Shown: positions 16,193 through 24,904 of the stretch, piece after piece
How positions within the stretch are numbered: position 1 is the stretch's first letter
Layout: each line of letters starts with the position of its first letter
Assembly (NCBI RefSeq): GCF_018499875.1
Contig: NZ_JAHBAY010000007.1
Location: 248,001 to 312,000, forward strand
From: Kineosporia corallincola
GTDB taxonomy: Bacteria > Actinomycetota > Actinomycetes > Actinomycetales > Kineosporiaceae
DNA length: 64,000 nucleotides
Direction of reading: 5' to 3'
Program-made: the position numbers and the translations under genes
The notes under the pieces: model-generated
The model's database searches: none
Seen by the model: only the letters and a program-made list of their open reading frames with translations
Told to the model about the DNA's origin: nothing

Positions 16193-17467
16193 ATGCACCT
16201 CGCAGAAACCCTGATGGCCCTCGGCGGCGCGTTCCTCGCCGCCGGCCTGGCCGCCCGCCTGGGCCGCCGCTTCGGCCTGCCCACGATTCCGCTGTTCATG
16301 CTCGCCGGGCTGCTGCTCGGCCCCAACACCCCGGGCCTGGCGCTGGTCGAGGACCCGACCGAGTTCGCCCTGCTGTCCTCGCTCGGCCTGATCCTGCTGC
16401 TGTTCTACCTGGGCCTGGAGTTCCACCTCGACGACCTGATCGGCGGCGGCCGCAGGCTGCTCGCCGCCGGTGGCCTGTACCTGCTGATCAATGTCGGCCT
16501 CGGGCTGGGTTTCGGCTTCGCCCTGGGCTGGGGCAGCCGGGAGGCGTTCGTGCTGGCCGGCGTGATCGGCATCTCCAGCTCGGCCATCGTCACCAAGGTG
16601 CTCGTCGAGACCGGCCGGCTCGGCCGCCCGGAGAGCAAGCTGGTGCTCGGCATCATCGTGGTGGAAGACGTCTTCCTCGCCCTGTATCTGGCTCTGTTGC
16701 AGCCGGTTCTGAGCGACGCCAGCGGTTTCGGCGAGTCCGCCCAGCAGTTCGGCATCGCGTTCGGGTTCCTGGTGGTGCTCACCGCGATCGCCCGCTGGGG
16801 AGCCACGCTGGTCGGCCGGCTGGTCGACACCCGCGACGACGAACTGCTGATCGTCACGTTCGTCGGCCTGGCCGTGCTGAGTGCCGGGGTGGCCGAGAAG
16901 CTCGGTGTGTCCGACGCGATCGGCGCGTTCATGATCGGGCTGATCCTCGGCTCGGGCAAGGCCGGCGTGCGCATCCAGAAGCTGGTGCACCCGCTGCGTG
17001 ACGCCTTCGCCGCGCTGTTCTTCTTCACCTTCGGCCTGACCATCGACCCGGGTGACGTGCTCAGCGTGTGGCTCCCGATCTCGATCGCCATCGTGGTCAC
17101 CGTGGTGGGCAACCTGACCGCCGGTGCGCTGTCGTCGAGGATCTACGGATTCGGTCCGGAGAAGGCCAGTTTCGTGTCGCTCACGGTGCTGGCCCGGGGT
17201 GAGTTCGCGCTGATCCTGGCCTCGATGGCGGCGGTGGCCGGGCTGGACCCGCGGATCACCGCGTTCGTCGCCGGGTACGTGCTGGTGCTGGCCATCCTCG
17301 GCCCGCTCGCGGCCAGCCGCAGCGACGACTTCGCCCGGGTGCTCGACCGGGCCCTGGGCCGCTGGCTGCCCGAGGCCCCGGTGCCACAGCCGGCCGAGGA
17401 GACCCAGCGGGGCCAGAACGCGCGGTTCGAGGGCGTGATATCGGGCACGCCGGGAGGCAGGGACTGA
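16193..17467 (+). CDS. Kef-type monovalent cation/proton antiporter
   Basis: A 424-residue integral membrane protein of the CPA2 family with about 12 hydrophobic segments, which would exchange K+ or Na+ for H+. Family features are PTIPLFMLAGLLLGPNTPGL near residue 30, the LLLFYLGLEFHLDDL segment, the GISSSAIVTKVLVE helix and VSDAIGAFMIGLILG. The cytoplasmic TrkA-N/TrkA-C domains of KefB and KefC are absent, and no TrkA-C partner gene adjoins it. It begins 9 bases after the secDF stop and is probably co-transcribed. Ion specificity cannot be read from the sequence. Confidence 0.9.
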   Translation: MHLAETLMALGGAFLAAGLAARLGRRFGLPTIPLFMLAGLLLGPNTPGLALVEDPTEFALLSSLGLILLLFYLGLEFHLDDLIGGGRRLLAAGGLYLLINVGLGLGFGFALGWGSREAFVLAGVIGISSSAIVTKVLVETGRLGRPESKLVLGIIVVEDVFLALYLALLQPVLSDASGFGESAQQFGIAFGFLVVLTAIARWGATLVGRLVDTRDDELLIVTFVGLAVLSAGVAEKLGVSDAIGAFMIGLILGSGKAGVRIQKLVHPLRDAFAALFFFTFGLTIDPGDVLSVWLPISIAIVVTVVGNLTAGALSSRIYGFGPEKASFVSLTVLARGEFALILASMAAVAGLDPRITAFVAGYVLVLAILGPLAASRSDDFARVLDRALGRWLPEAPVPQPAEETQRGQNARFEGVISGTPGGRD

Positions 17468-17640
17468 GCGGAACCTTTCCGCATGACACACTCCCGTAAC
17501 CGGGGAAATCAGTTCTTCATGTTCCGGCAATCGTTCGGCAGCATCCGCCGACAAAGGTCGGACCAGGAGAGTTGCCGGGTCCGGGTGCTCCACGCGCGAG
17601 CATCCGGACCCGGTACCTGAAGAGGAACCGAGGAGCCGAC

Positions 17641-18651
17641 ATGCCGTACCAGGCCGAATACATCTGGATCGACGGGACCGCGCCGACCCCGCTGATGCGC
17701 AGCAAGACGCGCATCGTCGCCGACGGCCAGGAGCCGGAGATCTGGGGTTTCGACGGCTCCAGCACCAACCAGGCTCCGGGCGAGAACAGCGACTGCGTGC
17801 TGCGTCCCGTGTTCACCTGTCCCGACCCGCTGCGCGGCGAGAACGACGTACTGGTGCTCTGCGAGGTCGAGCTCACCGACTTCACCCCGCACCCCACCAA
17901 CACTCGCGCCGCCTGCGTCGCCGCGGCCGAGAAGTACGCCGACCAGAGCCCGAACTTCGGCATCGAGCAGGAGTACACGTTCTTCCAGGACGGCCGCCCG
18001 CTGGGCTGGCCCGCGGTCGGTTACCCGGCTCCGCAGGGTCCCTACTACTGCGGTGTCGGTGGCGGCAAGATGTACGGCCGCGAGATCGTCGAGAAGCACG
18101 CCGCGGCGTGCATCAAGGCCGGCCTGGCCATCGAGGGCACCAACGCCGAGGTCATGATGGGCCAGTGGGAGTTCCAGATCGGTGTGCTCCCCGCGCCGCT
18201 CATCGGTGACCACATCTGGGTCGCCCGCTGGCTGCTGCACCGCATCGCCGAGGACTTCGACGTCGAGGTGTCGTTCGACGCCAAGCCGGTGAAGGGCGAC
18301 TGGAACGGCGCCGGGGCGCACACCAACTTCTCCACCGCCGCCACGATGGAGAGCTACGACGCCATCGTCACCGCCTGCGAGGCGCTCGGCAAGAAGGCCG
18401 ACGAGCACGTCGCCGCCTACGGCGCGGGCATCGAGGACCGGCTGACCGGCGCCCACGAGACCGCCAGCTACAAGTCCTTCAGCTGGGGCGCCTCCGACCG
18501 CTCGGCCTCCATCCGCATCCCGTGGGCCGTGGAGAAGGCCAAGAAGGGCTGGCTCGAAGACCGCCGCCCCAACGCCAACGTCGACCCGTACGTGGTGTCG
18601 CGCATGCTGATCACCACCTGCTGCGCGGCGCTCGCCGGCGAAGAGGCCTGA
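17641..18651 (+). CDS. glnII: Glutamine synthetase type II (eukaryotic type)
   Basis: A 336-residue GS-II enzyme, shorter than GS-I and not subject to adenylylation, which makes glutamine from glutamate and ammonia under nitrogen limitation. Signatures are the N-terminal YIWIDGTAPTPLMRSKTR, WGFDGSSTNQAPGENSDC, the active-site FGIEQEYTFFQ, GWNGAGAH-like DWNGAGAHTNFS, and SDRSASIRIP near the C-terminus. The ATG at 17641 has GAGGAACCGAGGAG upstream, and the frame back to 17572 is leader. Streptomyces, Frankia and rhizobia carry glnII. I searched the 170-base leader for a GlnR box and found only fragments with wrong spacing. Confidence 0.96.
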   Translation: MPYQAEYIWIDGTAPTPLMRSKTRIVADGQEPEIWGFDGSSTNQAPGENSDCVLRPVFTCPDPLRGENDVLVLCEVELTDFTPHPTNTRAACVAAAEKYADQSPNFGIEQEYTFFQDGRPLGWPAVGYPAPQGPYYCGVGGGKMYGREIVEKHAAACIKAGLAIEGTNAEVMMGQWEFQIGVLPAPLIGDHIWVARWLLHRIAEDFDVEVSFDAKPVKGDWNGAGAHTNFSTAATMESYDAIVTACEALGKKADEHVAAYGAGIEDRLTGAHETASYKSFSWGASDRSASIRIPWAVEKAKKGWLEDRRPNANVDPYVVSRMLITTCCAALAGEEA

Positions 18652-18665
18652 GCTTCCTTCAAATC

Positions 18666-18706
18666 GAGGACGACGAGGAGCCCGTCACGGGCTCCTCGTC
18701 GTCCTC
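18666..18706. terminator. 19-bp hairpin after glnII
   Basis: A perfect 19-bp stem (18666-18684 with 18688-18706) closed by a TCA loop, followed by AGTTTTCT. It lies between the convergent glnII and the hypothetical gene ending at 18717, so it can terminate both. Confidence 0.85.
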
Positions 18707-18716
18707 AGTTTTCTGG

Positions 18717-19142
18717 TCAGAAAGTGGCCGCCCGCAACGGATCCGGCTCGTCGATGACATCGTGCAGCACGGCCAGCACGATGTCGGCCAGATCCGGTTC
18801 CATGTGGGCGCCGCCCAGCTCGTCGGTGGCGATGAACGGGCCGGGCATTCCCTTGGCCCGCCAGGCCCGCTCGATCGCCGAGTGAGTGCCGCCCACCGCC
18901 TTGGCCGAGCCGACGATGGCCACCAGGTCGTCGTACTCGGCCGAGCCGGGAGAGGCCTGGGCCACGTGCCGGATGTACTCCGTGCGCTTCTCGCCGTAGC
19001 CGCGCAGCAGGGCGATCACCTTCTGGCGCACGGCTTCCGGGGTGGGCGTCTCGTGCCCGGGGGCCAGCCGGTCGAGCAGCACCCGGGCACGCTCCACGTC
19101 GTTCGGGTCGTCCGGATCGAACGTCAGGGTGATCGTGGCCAT
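18717..19142 (-). CDS. Hypothetical conserved protein
   Basis: A 141-residue soluble protein I do not recognise. It starts MATITLTFDPDDPNDVERA, a beta strand and helix pattern, followed by a basic helical region (VRQKVIALLRGYGEKR) and a small domain with GSAKAVGGTHSAIERAWRAKG and GGAHMEPDLADIVLAVLHDV. There is no signal peptide. The ATG at 19142 is preferred to a start at 19178 because the extension MRSIWMPRIIAR looks non-coding. It is convergent with glnII. The fold may be an actinobacterial negative regulator, but nothing firm can be said. Confidence 0.6.
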   Translation of the reverse strand: MATITLTFDPDDPNDVERARVLLDRLAPGHETPTPEAVRQKVIALLRGYGEKRTEYIRHVAQASPGSAEYDDLVAIVGSAKAVGGTHSAIERAWRAKGMPGPFIATDELGGAHMEPDLADIVLAVLHDVIDEPDPLRAATF

Positions 19143-19185
19143 ACGCGCGATGATGCGCGGCATCCATATGGACCGCAAGTGCTGT

Positions 19186-20469
19186 CTATGTGGCCGCGCG
19201 CCAGGCGGCCCGGGGCTGCCGCAGGCCCCGCCGCACCCGCGACCCGACGATGCCCAGCGTGTTCAGCGGGTGGAACACCTCGCTCAGCGGGACGGTCCCG
19301 GCGAACCCGCCGAGGAAGCGGTCGATGGCCGGCTGGTTGCCCTGCATCGAGCGGAACAGGAACCGCACGAACGCCGGCAGCGGGTCCATCGGCGCCAGCA
19401 TGCAGGTGAAGTCGAGCATCGGCTTGGCCCGGCCGTCGCGCAGCCGCTGGTAGTCGCTCATCGCGGCCTGCCAGGGCACGCCCGACGACCAGCTGTGGTC
19501 GAGGGCGGCGCTGAGCAGCTCGGCGTCGCGGAAGGCGTCCGAAATGCCCTGCGCCGTGGCCGGATCCTTGATGTAGCCGGCGTCGCCGACCAGGGCCCAG
19601 CCGGGGCCGAACGGCACCCGCATGGCGTTGCGGGTGTCGCCGTGCCCGATGATGCGGGTCTCCCGGTGCGCGCCCGCCATCAGCCCGGCCAGCTCCGGCA
19701 CCGAGTTCACGGCCGCCATGTAGGTCTCCTCCACGCGGGACCGGTTCTGCGCCATCTCCCGCCGCGGCCAGCCGACCAGCACCAGCTTCTGGTTGTCGTG
19801 CGTGGGCACCACCACGATCGCCCGGTGCTCGCGCACATACACCCGGAACTCGTCGATCGGCAGGCCGCTCCAGTAGGCGTAGTAGCCCGCGGTGAGGGCC
19901 GGCCGGGTGTCGTACTCCGGCGCCTGGACGGCCTTGTGCACCACCGAGTTCTTGCCGTCGGCGCCGATCACCACCCGGGCGGACTCGAAAGTCGGCTCAC
20001 CGCCGCGATGATGGCCGCGCACACCGATCACCCGTTCGCCGGAGCGAACGATCTCGTCGACCGTCCACGACTCCCGCACCGTGACCCCGGCCTCGCGCGC
20101 GGCCTCGACCAGCAGGTTGTCGAGCACGATGCGTCGCGGGCCGTAGGCGGTGCGGCCGGTGCCCTCGGCGGCCGAGGGCCGGCCGGACAGCACGGCCACG
20201 TCGAAGTCGATGCGGTAGGTGTCGATCGGCGGGCAGCCGGTGGCGACCAGCCGGTCGAGCAGGCCCCAGCGTTCCAGGGCCGCGACACCGGTCGGATGCA
20301 CCAGGTGGGTCGAGATGGTGTCGCTCGGGAACGCGGCCCGGTCGACCAGCAGCACCCGGTGCCCCGCCCGGGCCAGCAGCATGGCGGTGGGCGCGCCCGC
20401 CACCCGCGCACCCACCACCACGGCGTCCCACTGTTCTTGTTCTGTCTCGTGTTGCACGGCCGCGCTCAT
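19186..20469 (-). CDS. FAD-dependent monooxygenase / geranylgeranyl-reductase-like oxidoreductase
   Basis: A 427-residue flavoprotein of the PHBH/geranylgeranyl reductase superfamily that would hydroxylate, or reduce, an aromatic or isoprenoid compound with NAD(P)H and O2. The FAD-binding loop VVVGARVAGAPTAMLLARAG is at about 15-34 (a GxRxxG variant), followed by HLVHPTGVAALERWGL. The second FAD motif WALVGDAGYIKDPATAQGIS is at about 290. The start ATG at 20467-20469 has GGGGGGA upstream. A palindrome at 20494-20507 lies between a TTGAAC -35 and the start, suggesting repression by a dimeric regulator that is not adjacent. Confidence 0.88.
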   Translation of the reverse strand: MSAAVQHETEQEQWDAVVVGARVAGAPTAMLLARAGHRVLLVDRAAFPSDTISTHLVHPTGVAALERWGLLDRLVATGCPPIDTYRIDFDVAVLSGRPSAAEGTGRTAYGPRRIVLDNLLVEAAREAGVTVRESWTVDEIVRSGERVIGVRGHHRGGEPTFESARVVIGADGKNSVVHKAVQAPEYDTRPALTAGYYAYWSGLPIDEFRVYVREHRAIVVVPTHDNQKLVLVGWPRREMAQNRSRVEETYMAAVNSVPELAGLMAGAHRETRIIGHGDTRNAMRVPFGPGWALVGDAGYIKDPATAQGISDAFRDAELLSAALDHSWSSGVPWQAAMSDYQRLRDGRAKPMLDFTCMLAPMDPLPAFVRFLFRSMQGNQPAIDRFLGGFAGTVPLSEVFHPLNTLGIVGSRVRRGLRQPRAAWRAAT

Positions 20470-20493
20470 GTGTCGTCCCCCCGTAGACACCAA

Positions 20494-20519
20494 CACTGAC
20501 ATCAGTGAATGTCGTTCAA
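20494..20519 (-). promoter_or_regulatory. Promoter with palindromic operator of the FAD monooxygenase
   Basis: TTGAAC (minus strand, 20514-20519) is a good -35. The palindrome CACTGA-CA-TCAGTG (20494-20507) sits just downstream of it, in the -35/-10 spacer, the usual place for a TetR or MarR operator. A clear -10 is not visible. Confidence 0.45.
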
Positions 20520-20679
20520 ACACAGTGCTTCACGCTCGTTGCCCGAGGCCACGACGTATAGGTGAGACGTTAGGTCAGTGGCCGCCGGACGTCCACCATC
20601 GTGGTCCCGAACGTCCGGAGGATCCGGTGATCCGGGGATCTGATTGGGGGAGGGGGCCGGGGGTGGGTCACAATCGATC

Positions 20680-21717
20680 GTGACCAACGCCCTGGAGCCT
20701 CATCCGCTGGTCTGGGAAAGCCGGGTACGGGGAAGCCTGCTCGGTATCGCTCTCGGCGAGAGTCTCGCCTTCGAGCAGCCGGACTCCGGTCCCCTGAAGG
20801 CCGGAAGCTGTACACAGATGGCGGCTTTCACCGTCGAAGGGACGATCCGTGCGGCGCTGCGCTCGCTGCACCAGGGGATCTGCCACCCACCGTCCGTGCT
20901 CTGGTCGGCCTACTGCCGCTGGGGGGTGATGCAGGGGCTGCTGCCGCCCGGGGCGATCGGCCTGGACGGCTGGCTGGCCGACGTACCACCGTTGCGCGAG
21001 TCCCGTGGCGACGCGCCCGCCACGGTGACGGCGTTGCGCGAGAACGGCGCCGGCAGTCGTGACGTGCCCACCGGCGAGAGTCTGGGCTGGCACTCCCTGG
21101 TGCGCAGTCTGCCCTTCGCCGCGCTCTCGGCCCAGGCGCACTGGTCGGACGTGATGATGGCCGCCGACTGCGCGGCCCTCACCCACGGCCATCCGCGGGC
21201 CTGGTCCACCGCCGCGGCCGGCGTGCGGCTGCTGAACCGGCTGCTCGCCGCCCCGCCCGGAGACCCCGACCTGCCCGGCGTGGTGGCGAACGCCCTGCCC
21301 GGCCTGGACGAGGAGGTGGCCGCCGGGCTGCGCACGGCCCTGTGGGCCGCGGGCACCCGGCCCGGGCAGCGCGAGGTGCTGTTCAGCCTGGCCTCGAACG
21401 CCGGCGCCCCGGCCGTGCTGATGGGTGGTGTGTATGCCGCCGCGAGCTACCCCGGGCCGGAGAACATGGGCCGGGCGCTGCGTTTCGCCGCCACCGCACG
21501 GTCCCGCGAGGGCGTGTCGGCGATGGCGGGCGCGGTGCTCGGCGCGTTGTACGGGGCAGACGCCTGGCCCGTCGGTGTGCTGATGCGGCACGAGCTGGTC
21601 TGGGTGCTCGACACGCTGGCCCGCGACCTGGTGCGGCAGCTGATGGACAACCCGGGCGGCAACGCCGACGAGGCCCCGGCCGACCCGCTCTGGCTGGTGC
21701 GTTACCCGGCCTGGTAG
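20680..21717 (+). CDS. ADP-ribosylglycohydrolase-like protein, degenerate metal site
   Basis: A 345-residue protein resembling the DraG/ARH family, which removes ADP-ribose from proteins. The N-terminal GSLLGIALGESLAFEQP matches the family GxxxGxAxGDxLG pattern, but Asp is Glu. The metal-binding DDT segment is replaced by GSCTQMAAFTVEG, and the C-terminal GDxDT-type metal site reads TARSREGVSAMAG. AALTHGHPRAW and GAVLGALYGADAWP are retained, so the fold is probably kept while the magnesium ligands are lost. The GTG at 20680 is chosen over a TTG at 20644. Its stop overlaps the convergent WD40 gene by 16 bases. It probably acts as a binding protein rather than an enzyme. Confidence 0.75.
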   Translation: MTNALEPHPLVWESRVRGSLLGIALGESLAFEQPDSGPLKAGSCTQMAAFTVEGTIRAALRSLHQGICHPPSVLWSAYCRWGVMQGLLPPGAIGLDGWLADVPPLRESRGDAPATVTALRENGAGSRDVPTGESLGWHSLVRSLPFAALSAQAHWSDVMMAADCAALTHGHPRAWSTAAAGVRLLNRLLAAPPGDPDLPGVVANALPGLDEEVAAGLRTALWAAGTRPGQREVLFSLASNAGAPAVLMGGVYAAASYPGPENMGRALRFAATARSREGVSAMAGAVLGALYGADAWPVGVLMRHELVWVLDTLARDLVRQLMDNPGGNADEAPADPLWLVRYPAW

Positions 21718-23240
21718 CCGCCGGCGAGCCGGGCGGCGTCCACGGTGATCAGCTTCGGCGAGTAGCCCACGGCCATCAGCCGGGTGGTGCCGTCGACCTC
21801 GGCGGCGCACAGGGCCCGGTACCAGCCCAGGCCCGGGTCCATCGCCAGGCCCTCGGGGAAGTCGCGGGTCTCGTCGGTCTCCGGGTTCCAGAGCGTCAGG
21901 TAGGGGCTGTCACCGCCCACGCAGAGCAGGTCGCTGCCGTCGTGCCGGATCGGGCAGAGAGCGTGAACGGCACTGCCGGGGATGCGTTTTCGGTGCAGCA
22001 GCGATCCGTCGGCGGGGTCCCAGACGCTGATCGTGCCGTCCTCACCGGTCGAGGCGAGCGCCGGCCGTCCCTGCACGGTGATCGCGGCGAGACCGGTCAC
22101 CGGACGGCCGTCGTGCCCGGCGAAGCGTTCCACCGGGGTGCCGGTGGCCGGGTCCCACAGGGTGATCCGGCCGCCGCCCCCGCCCGCGGCCAGCACCAGC
22201 CCGTCGTCCAGGTCGAGCAGGCACAGCGCCCGGGTGAAGGCCTGGGTGCGCAGCAGCCGCACGGGACGGTAGGTGTCGATGTCCCACAGCGTCACCCAGG
22301 CGCTGTCGCCGCCGGCCGCGAGCCACGGGGTGCCCGGCACCTGGCACAGGGCGTGGATCGCGAACGGGGCCTCGCGCAGGCCGCCGACCCCCTTGCCGGT
22401 GGCCAGGTTCCACAGGTAGATCACCTGGTCGTCGCCGGCCGAGGCGAGCAGCGACTCACCGGTGCCGGTGGTGACCGGGCAGAGCGCGTGCACCAGGCCG
22501 GGCAGGAACCGGTTCGGGATGCCGTCGCGGAGCATCTCCACGGCGTCCGCGGTCTCCGCCCCGACGGCCAGGTCGACGGCCTCCGGCGTCATCGCCGGGC
22601 TCGTGCCCAGGCGCATCCGGTCGGTGCCGGTGGTCAGGTCGCGCACCCAGACCGAGTGCCCGTGACCGCCGTAGACCAGGTGCGGGCGGTCGTCGAGCCG
22701 CACCACGCAGGCACTGGCGTACCGGGGCATGGCGATCACCTGGATCGTGCCCAGCACCAGGGCCACCCCGGCCCACAGCCCGCCCAGCACCAGCCCGGCC
22801 CGCAGCGGCACACCGGCGGTGCCGGGCAGGTGCACGGCGGCCCAGAGGGCCACGAGCGGGAAGGTGATCCGGGCGACGGCCCGGGTGAGCGCGGCCAGGT
22901 CGGTGCGCGGCGGGTGACAGGGATCCGCACGGACGACGAAGACCAGGCAGCACCCCCCGCCGACCACGAGTTCCGCCGTCACCAGCCAGCCCGGGAGAGA
23001 CAGCTGGGTGAGCGAGAGCAGGCCGGCCGCCACGAACGGCACGACACTCTGGAGACCGGGCAGGGCCAGCAGCAGGTAGCCCAGGGCACGCCACAGCACG
23101 GCCGAGACCAGCCAGGTGATCGCGGCCGTCAGCAGCACCGCGAACGGGTGCGGGCGGTGTGCGGCCCAGAGCACCGGGAAGACCACGAACAGCACCAGCA
23201 GGAGCCGCCCGAGCAGCCGGACCGGACCCGTCATCGTCAT
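21702..23240 (-). CDS. Membrane-anchored WD40-repeat protein
   Basis: A 512-residue protein. The first ~190 residues have six or so hydrophobic segments (for example LLGRLLLVLFVVFPVLWAA and ITFPLVALWAAVHLP). The C-terminal ~300 residues form a beta-propeller of WD40-like repeats with TLWDIDTY, ITLWDPATG, SVWDPADG and TLWNPETD at about 40-residue spacing, often with ALCPI/HALC just before the blade. Such propellers bind proteins. The start at 23240 has GGAAGGAA upstream, and the longer frame to 23483 overlaps glnA1. It converges on the degenerate ADP-ribosylglycohydrolase gene, and similar domain pairs recur in actinomycete signalling loci. The function is unknown. Confidence 0.8.
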   Translation of the reverse strand: MTMTGPVRLLGRLLLVLFVVFPVLWAAHRPHPFAVLLTAAITWLVSAVLWRALGYLLLALPGLQSVVPFVAAGLLSLTQLSLPGWLVTAELVVGGGCCLVFVVRADPCHPPRTDLAALTRAVARITFPLVALWAAVHLPGTAGVPLRAGLVLGGLWAGVALVLGTIQVIAMPRYASACVVRLDDRPHLVYGGHGHSVWVRDLTTGTDRMRLGTSPAMTPEAVDLAVGAETADAVEMLRDGIPNRFLPGLVHALCPVTTGTGESLLASAGDDQVIYLWNLATGKGVGGLREAPFAIHALCQVPGTPWLAAGGDSAWVTLWDIDTYRPVRLLRTQAFTRALCLLDLDDGLVLAAGGGGGRITLWDPATGTPVERFAGHDGRPVTGLAAITVQGRPALASTGEDGTISVWDPADGSLLHRKRIPGSAVHALCPIRHDGSDLLCVGGDSPYLTLWNPETDETRDFPEGLAMDPGLGWYRALCAAEVDGTTRLMAVGYSPKLITVDAARLAGGYQAG

Positions 23241-23427
23241 CGATTCCTTCCCCGCCGCCTCTGCCGCCCCCGGCACCAAGATCACCGTACGGGGCGAAAA
23301 GACCTTCGTGGGGTGGAACGCGGGGATCCGGTGAGGGGTGCGACGAGCGGTGTCACCGACCGGTCCGAACGGCCGGTGCACGGGGTTCTCGTCGTCCGTA
23401 CAAGGGGTTGCCGGGGCGCAGAACGAG

Positions 23428-23457
23428 GGCGGGCCCCCGGAAAACCGGGGGCCCGCC
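23428..23457 (-). terminator. glnA1 terminator hairpin
   Basis: A perfect 13-bp stem (GGCGGGCCCCCGG with CCGGGGGCCCGCC) with an AAAA/TTTT loop, 22 bases past the glnA1 stop on the minus strand. Confidence 0.75.
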
Positions 23458-23479
23458 GACGAATCCGGTACGGCGTGGA

Positions 23480-24904
23480 TCACACGTCGTAGTACAGCTC
23501 GAACTCGTGCGGGTGCGGGCGCAGGCGGATCGGGTCGATCTCGGCCTCACGCTTGAACTGGATCCAGGTCTCGATCAGGTCCTCGGTGAACACGCCGCCC
23601 TCGACCAGGTAGGCGTGGTCCTTCTCGAGGTTGTCGAGGGCCTCGCTGAGCGACGCCGGAACCTGGGCGATGCCCGCGTGCTCCTCGGGCGGCAGCTCGT
23701 AGAGGTCCTTGTCGACCGGGGCCGGCGGCTCGATGCGGTTCTTGATGCCGTCGATGCCGGCCATCAGCATCGCCGAGAACGCCAGGTACGGGTTGCTCGA
23801 CGGGTCCGGCACGCGGAACTCGATGCGCTTGGCCTTGGGGTTCGAGCCGGTGACCGGGATACGCACGCAGGCGCTGCGGTTACGGGCCGAGTAGACCAGG
23901 TTGACCGGCGCCTCGTAGCCCGGCACCAGACGGTGGTAGGAGTTCACCGTCGGGTTGGTGAAGGCCAGCAGCGACGGGGCGTGGTGCAGGAGGCCACCGA
24001 TGTACCAGCGGGCGATGTCGGACAGGCCGCCGTAACCGCTCTCGTCGTAGAAGAGCGGCGAGCCGTCCTTCCACAGCGACTGGTGGCAGTGCATGCCCGA
24101 GCCGTTGTCCTGGAAGATCGGCTTCGGCATGAACGTGACCGTCTTGCCGGCGGCGTGCGCGACGCTCTTGATCACGTACTTGAACTGCATGACCTTGTCC
24201 GCGGACTTGGCCAGGCTGTCGAAGCGGTAGTTGATCTCGGCCTGACCGGCGGTGCCCACCTCGTGGTGGCTCCGCTCGACCTCGAGGCCGAGCTCGTCCA
24301 GCGCGAGCACCATCTGGTCACGCAGGTCGGCGTAGTGGTCGACCGGCGGGACCGGGAAGTAGCCACCCTTGTAGGGGGTCTTGTGGCCCAGGTTGCCGCC
24401 GTCTTCCTTACGGGCGGTGTTCCAGGCGGCCTCGATCGAGTCGATCTCGTAGAACGACACGTTCTGCTTCGTCTCGAAGCGCACGTCGTCGAAGATGTAG
24501 AACTCGGCCTCGGGGGCGAAGAACGCCGTGTCGGCGATCCCCGTGGACTTCAGGTACGCCTCGGCCTTGGCCGCGACCTGACGCGGGTCGCGGCTGTACG
24601 GCTCGTTCGTGTACGGGTCGACGATGCTCATGTTGATGTTGAGCGTCTTCTCGACACGGAACGGGTCGATGTAGGCCGTGTCGAGGTCCGGGATCAGCTT
24701 CATGTCGGACTCGTTGATGGCCTGGAAGCCACGGATCGAGGAACCGTCGAACATCTGGCCGTCGGTGAAGAAGTCCTCGCCCACGGTGGACGCGGGCACG
24801 TTGAAGTGCTGCATCACACCCGGCAGGTCGCAGAACCGGACGTCAACGAACTTGACGTCGTTCTCCGCGATGTACTTGGTCACCTCTTCGGCGTTGCTGA
24901 ACAA
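23480..24904 (-). CDS. glnA1: Glutamine synthetase type I (adenylylated)
   Basis: The main ammonia-assimilating enzyme, a dodecamer of GS-I subunits making glutamine from glutamate, NH3 and ATP. It has 474 residues. Visible motifs are [29 protein letters not shown], the metal ligands in [31 protein letters not shown], the [10 protein letters not shown] strand and [20 protein letters not shown]. The adenylylation site is Tyr at about 402 in [10 protein letters not shown], the target of GlnE. The start is set at TTG 24904 because GGAGG lies five bases before it. A GTG at 24916 is in frame but would lie at the ribosome site. A GlnR operator lies about 270 bases upstream. Confidence 0.96.
   Translation of the reverse strand: MFSNAEEVTKYIAENDVKFVDVRFCDLPGVMQHFNVPASTVGEDFFTDGQMFDGSSIRGFQAINESDMKLIPDLDTAYIDPFRVEKTLNINMSIVDPYTNEPYSRDPRQVAAKAEAYLKSTGIADTAFFAPEAEFYIFDDVRFETKQNVSFYEIDSIEAAWNTARKEDGGNLGHKTPYKGGYFPVPPVDHYADLRDQMVLALDELGLEVERSHHEVGTAGQAEINYRFDSLAKSADKVMQFKYVIKSVAHAAGKTVTFMPKPIFQDNGSGMHCHQSLWKDGSPLFYDESGYGGLSDIARWYIGGLLHHAPSLLAFTNPTVNSYHRLVPGYEAPVNLVYSARNRSACVRIPVTGSNPKAKRIEFRVPDPSSNPYLAFSAMLMAGIDGIKNRIEPPAPVDKDLYELPPEEHAGIAQVPASLSEALDNLEKDHAYLVEGGVFTEDLIETWIQFKREAEIDPIRLRPHPHEFELYYDV

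Noticed and set aside
14450-17593. A 1047-codon minus-strand open frame
   Set aside because: It is antisense to secDF and the antiporter; composition is Gln/His/Arg-rich shadow sequence.
17468-17640. GlnR box before glnII
   Set aside because: GTAAC and GAAAT occur but with a four-base spacer; the four-site pattern is not met.
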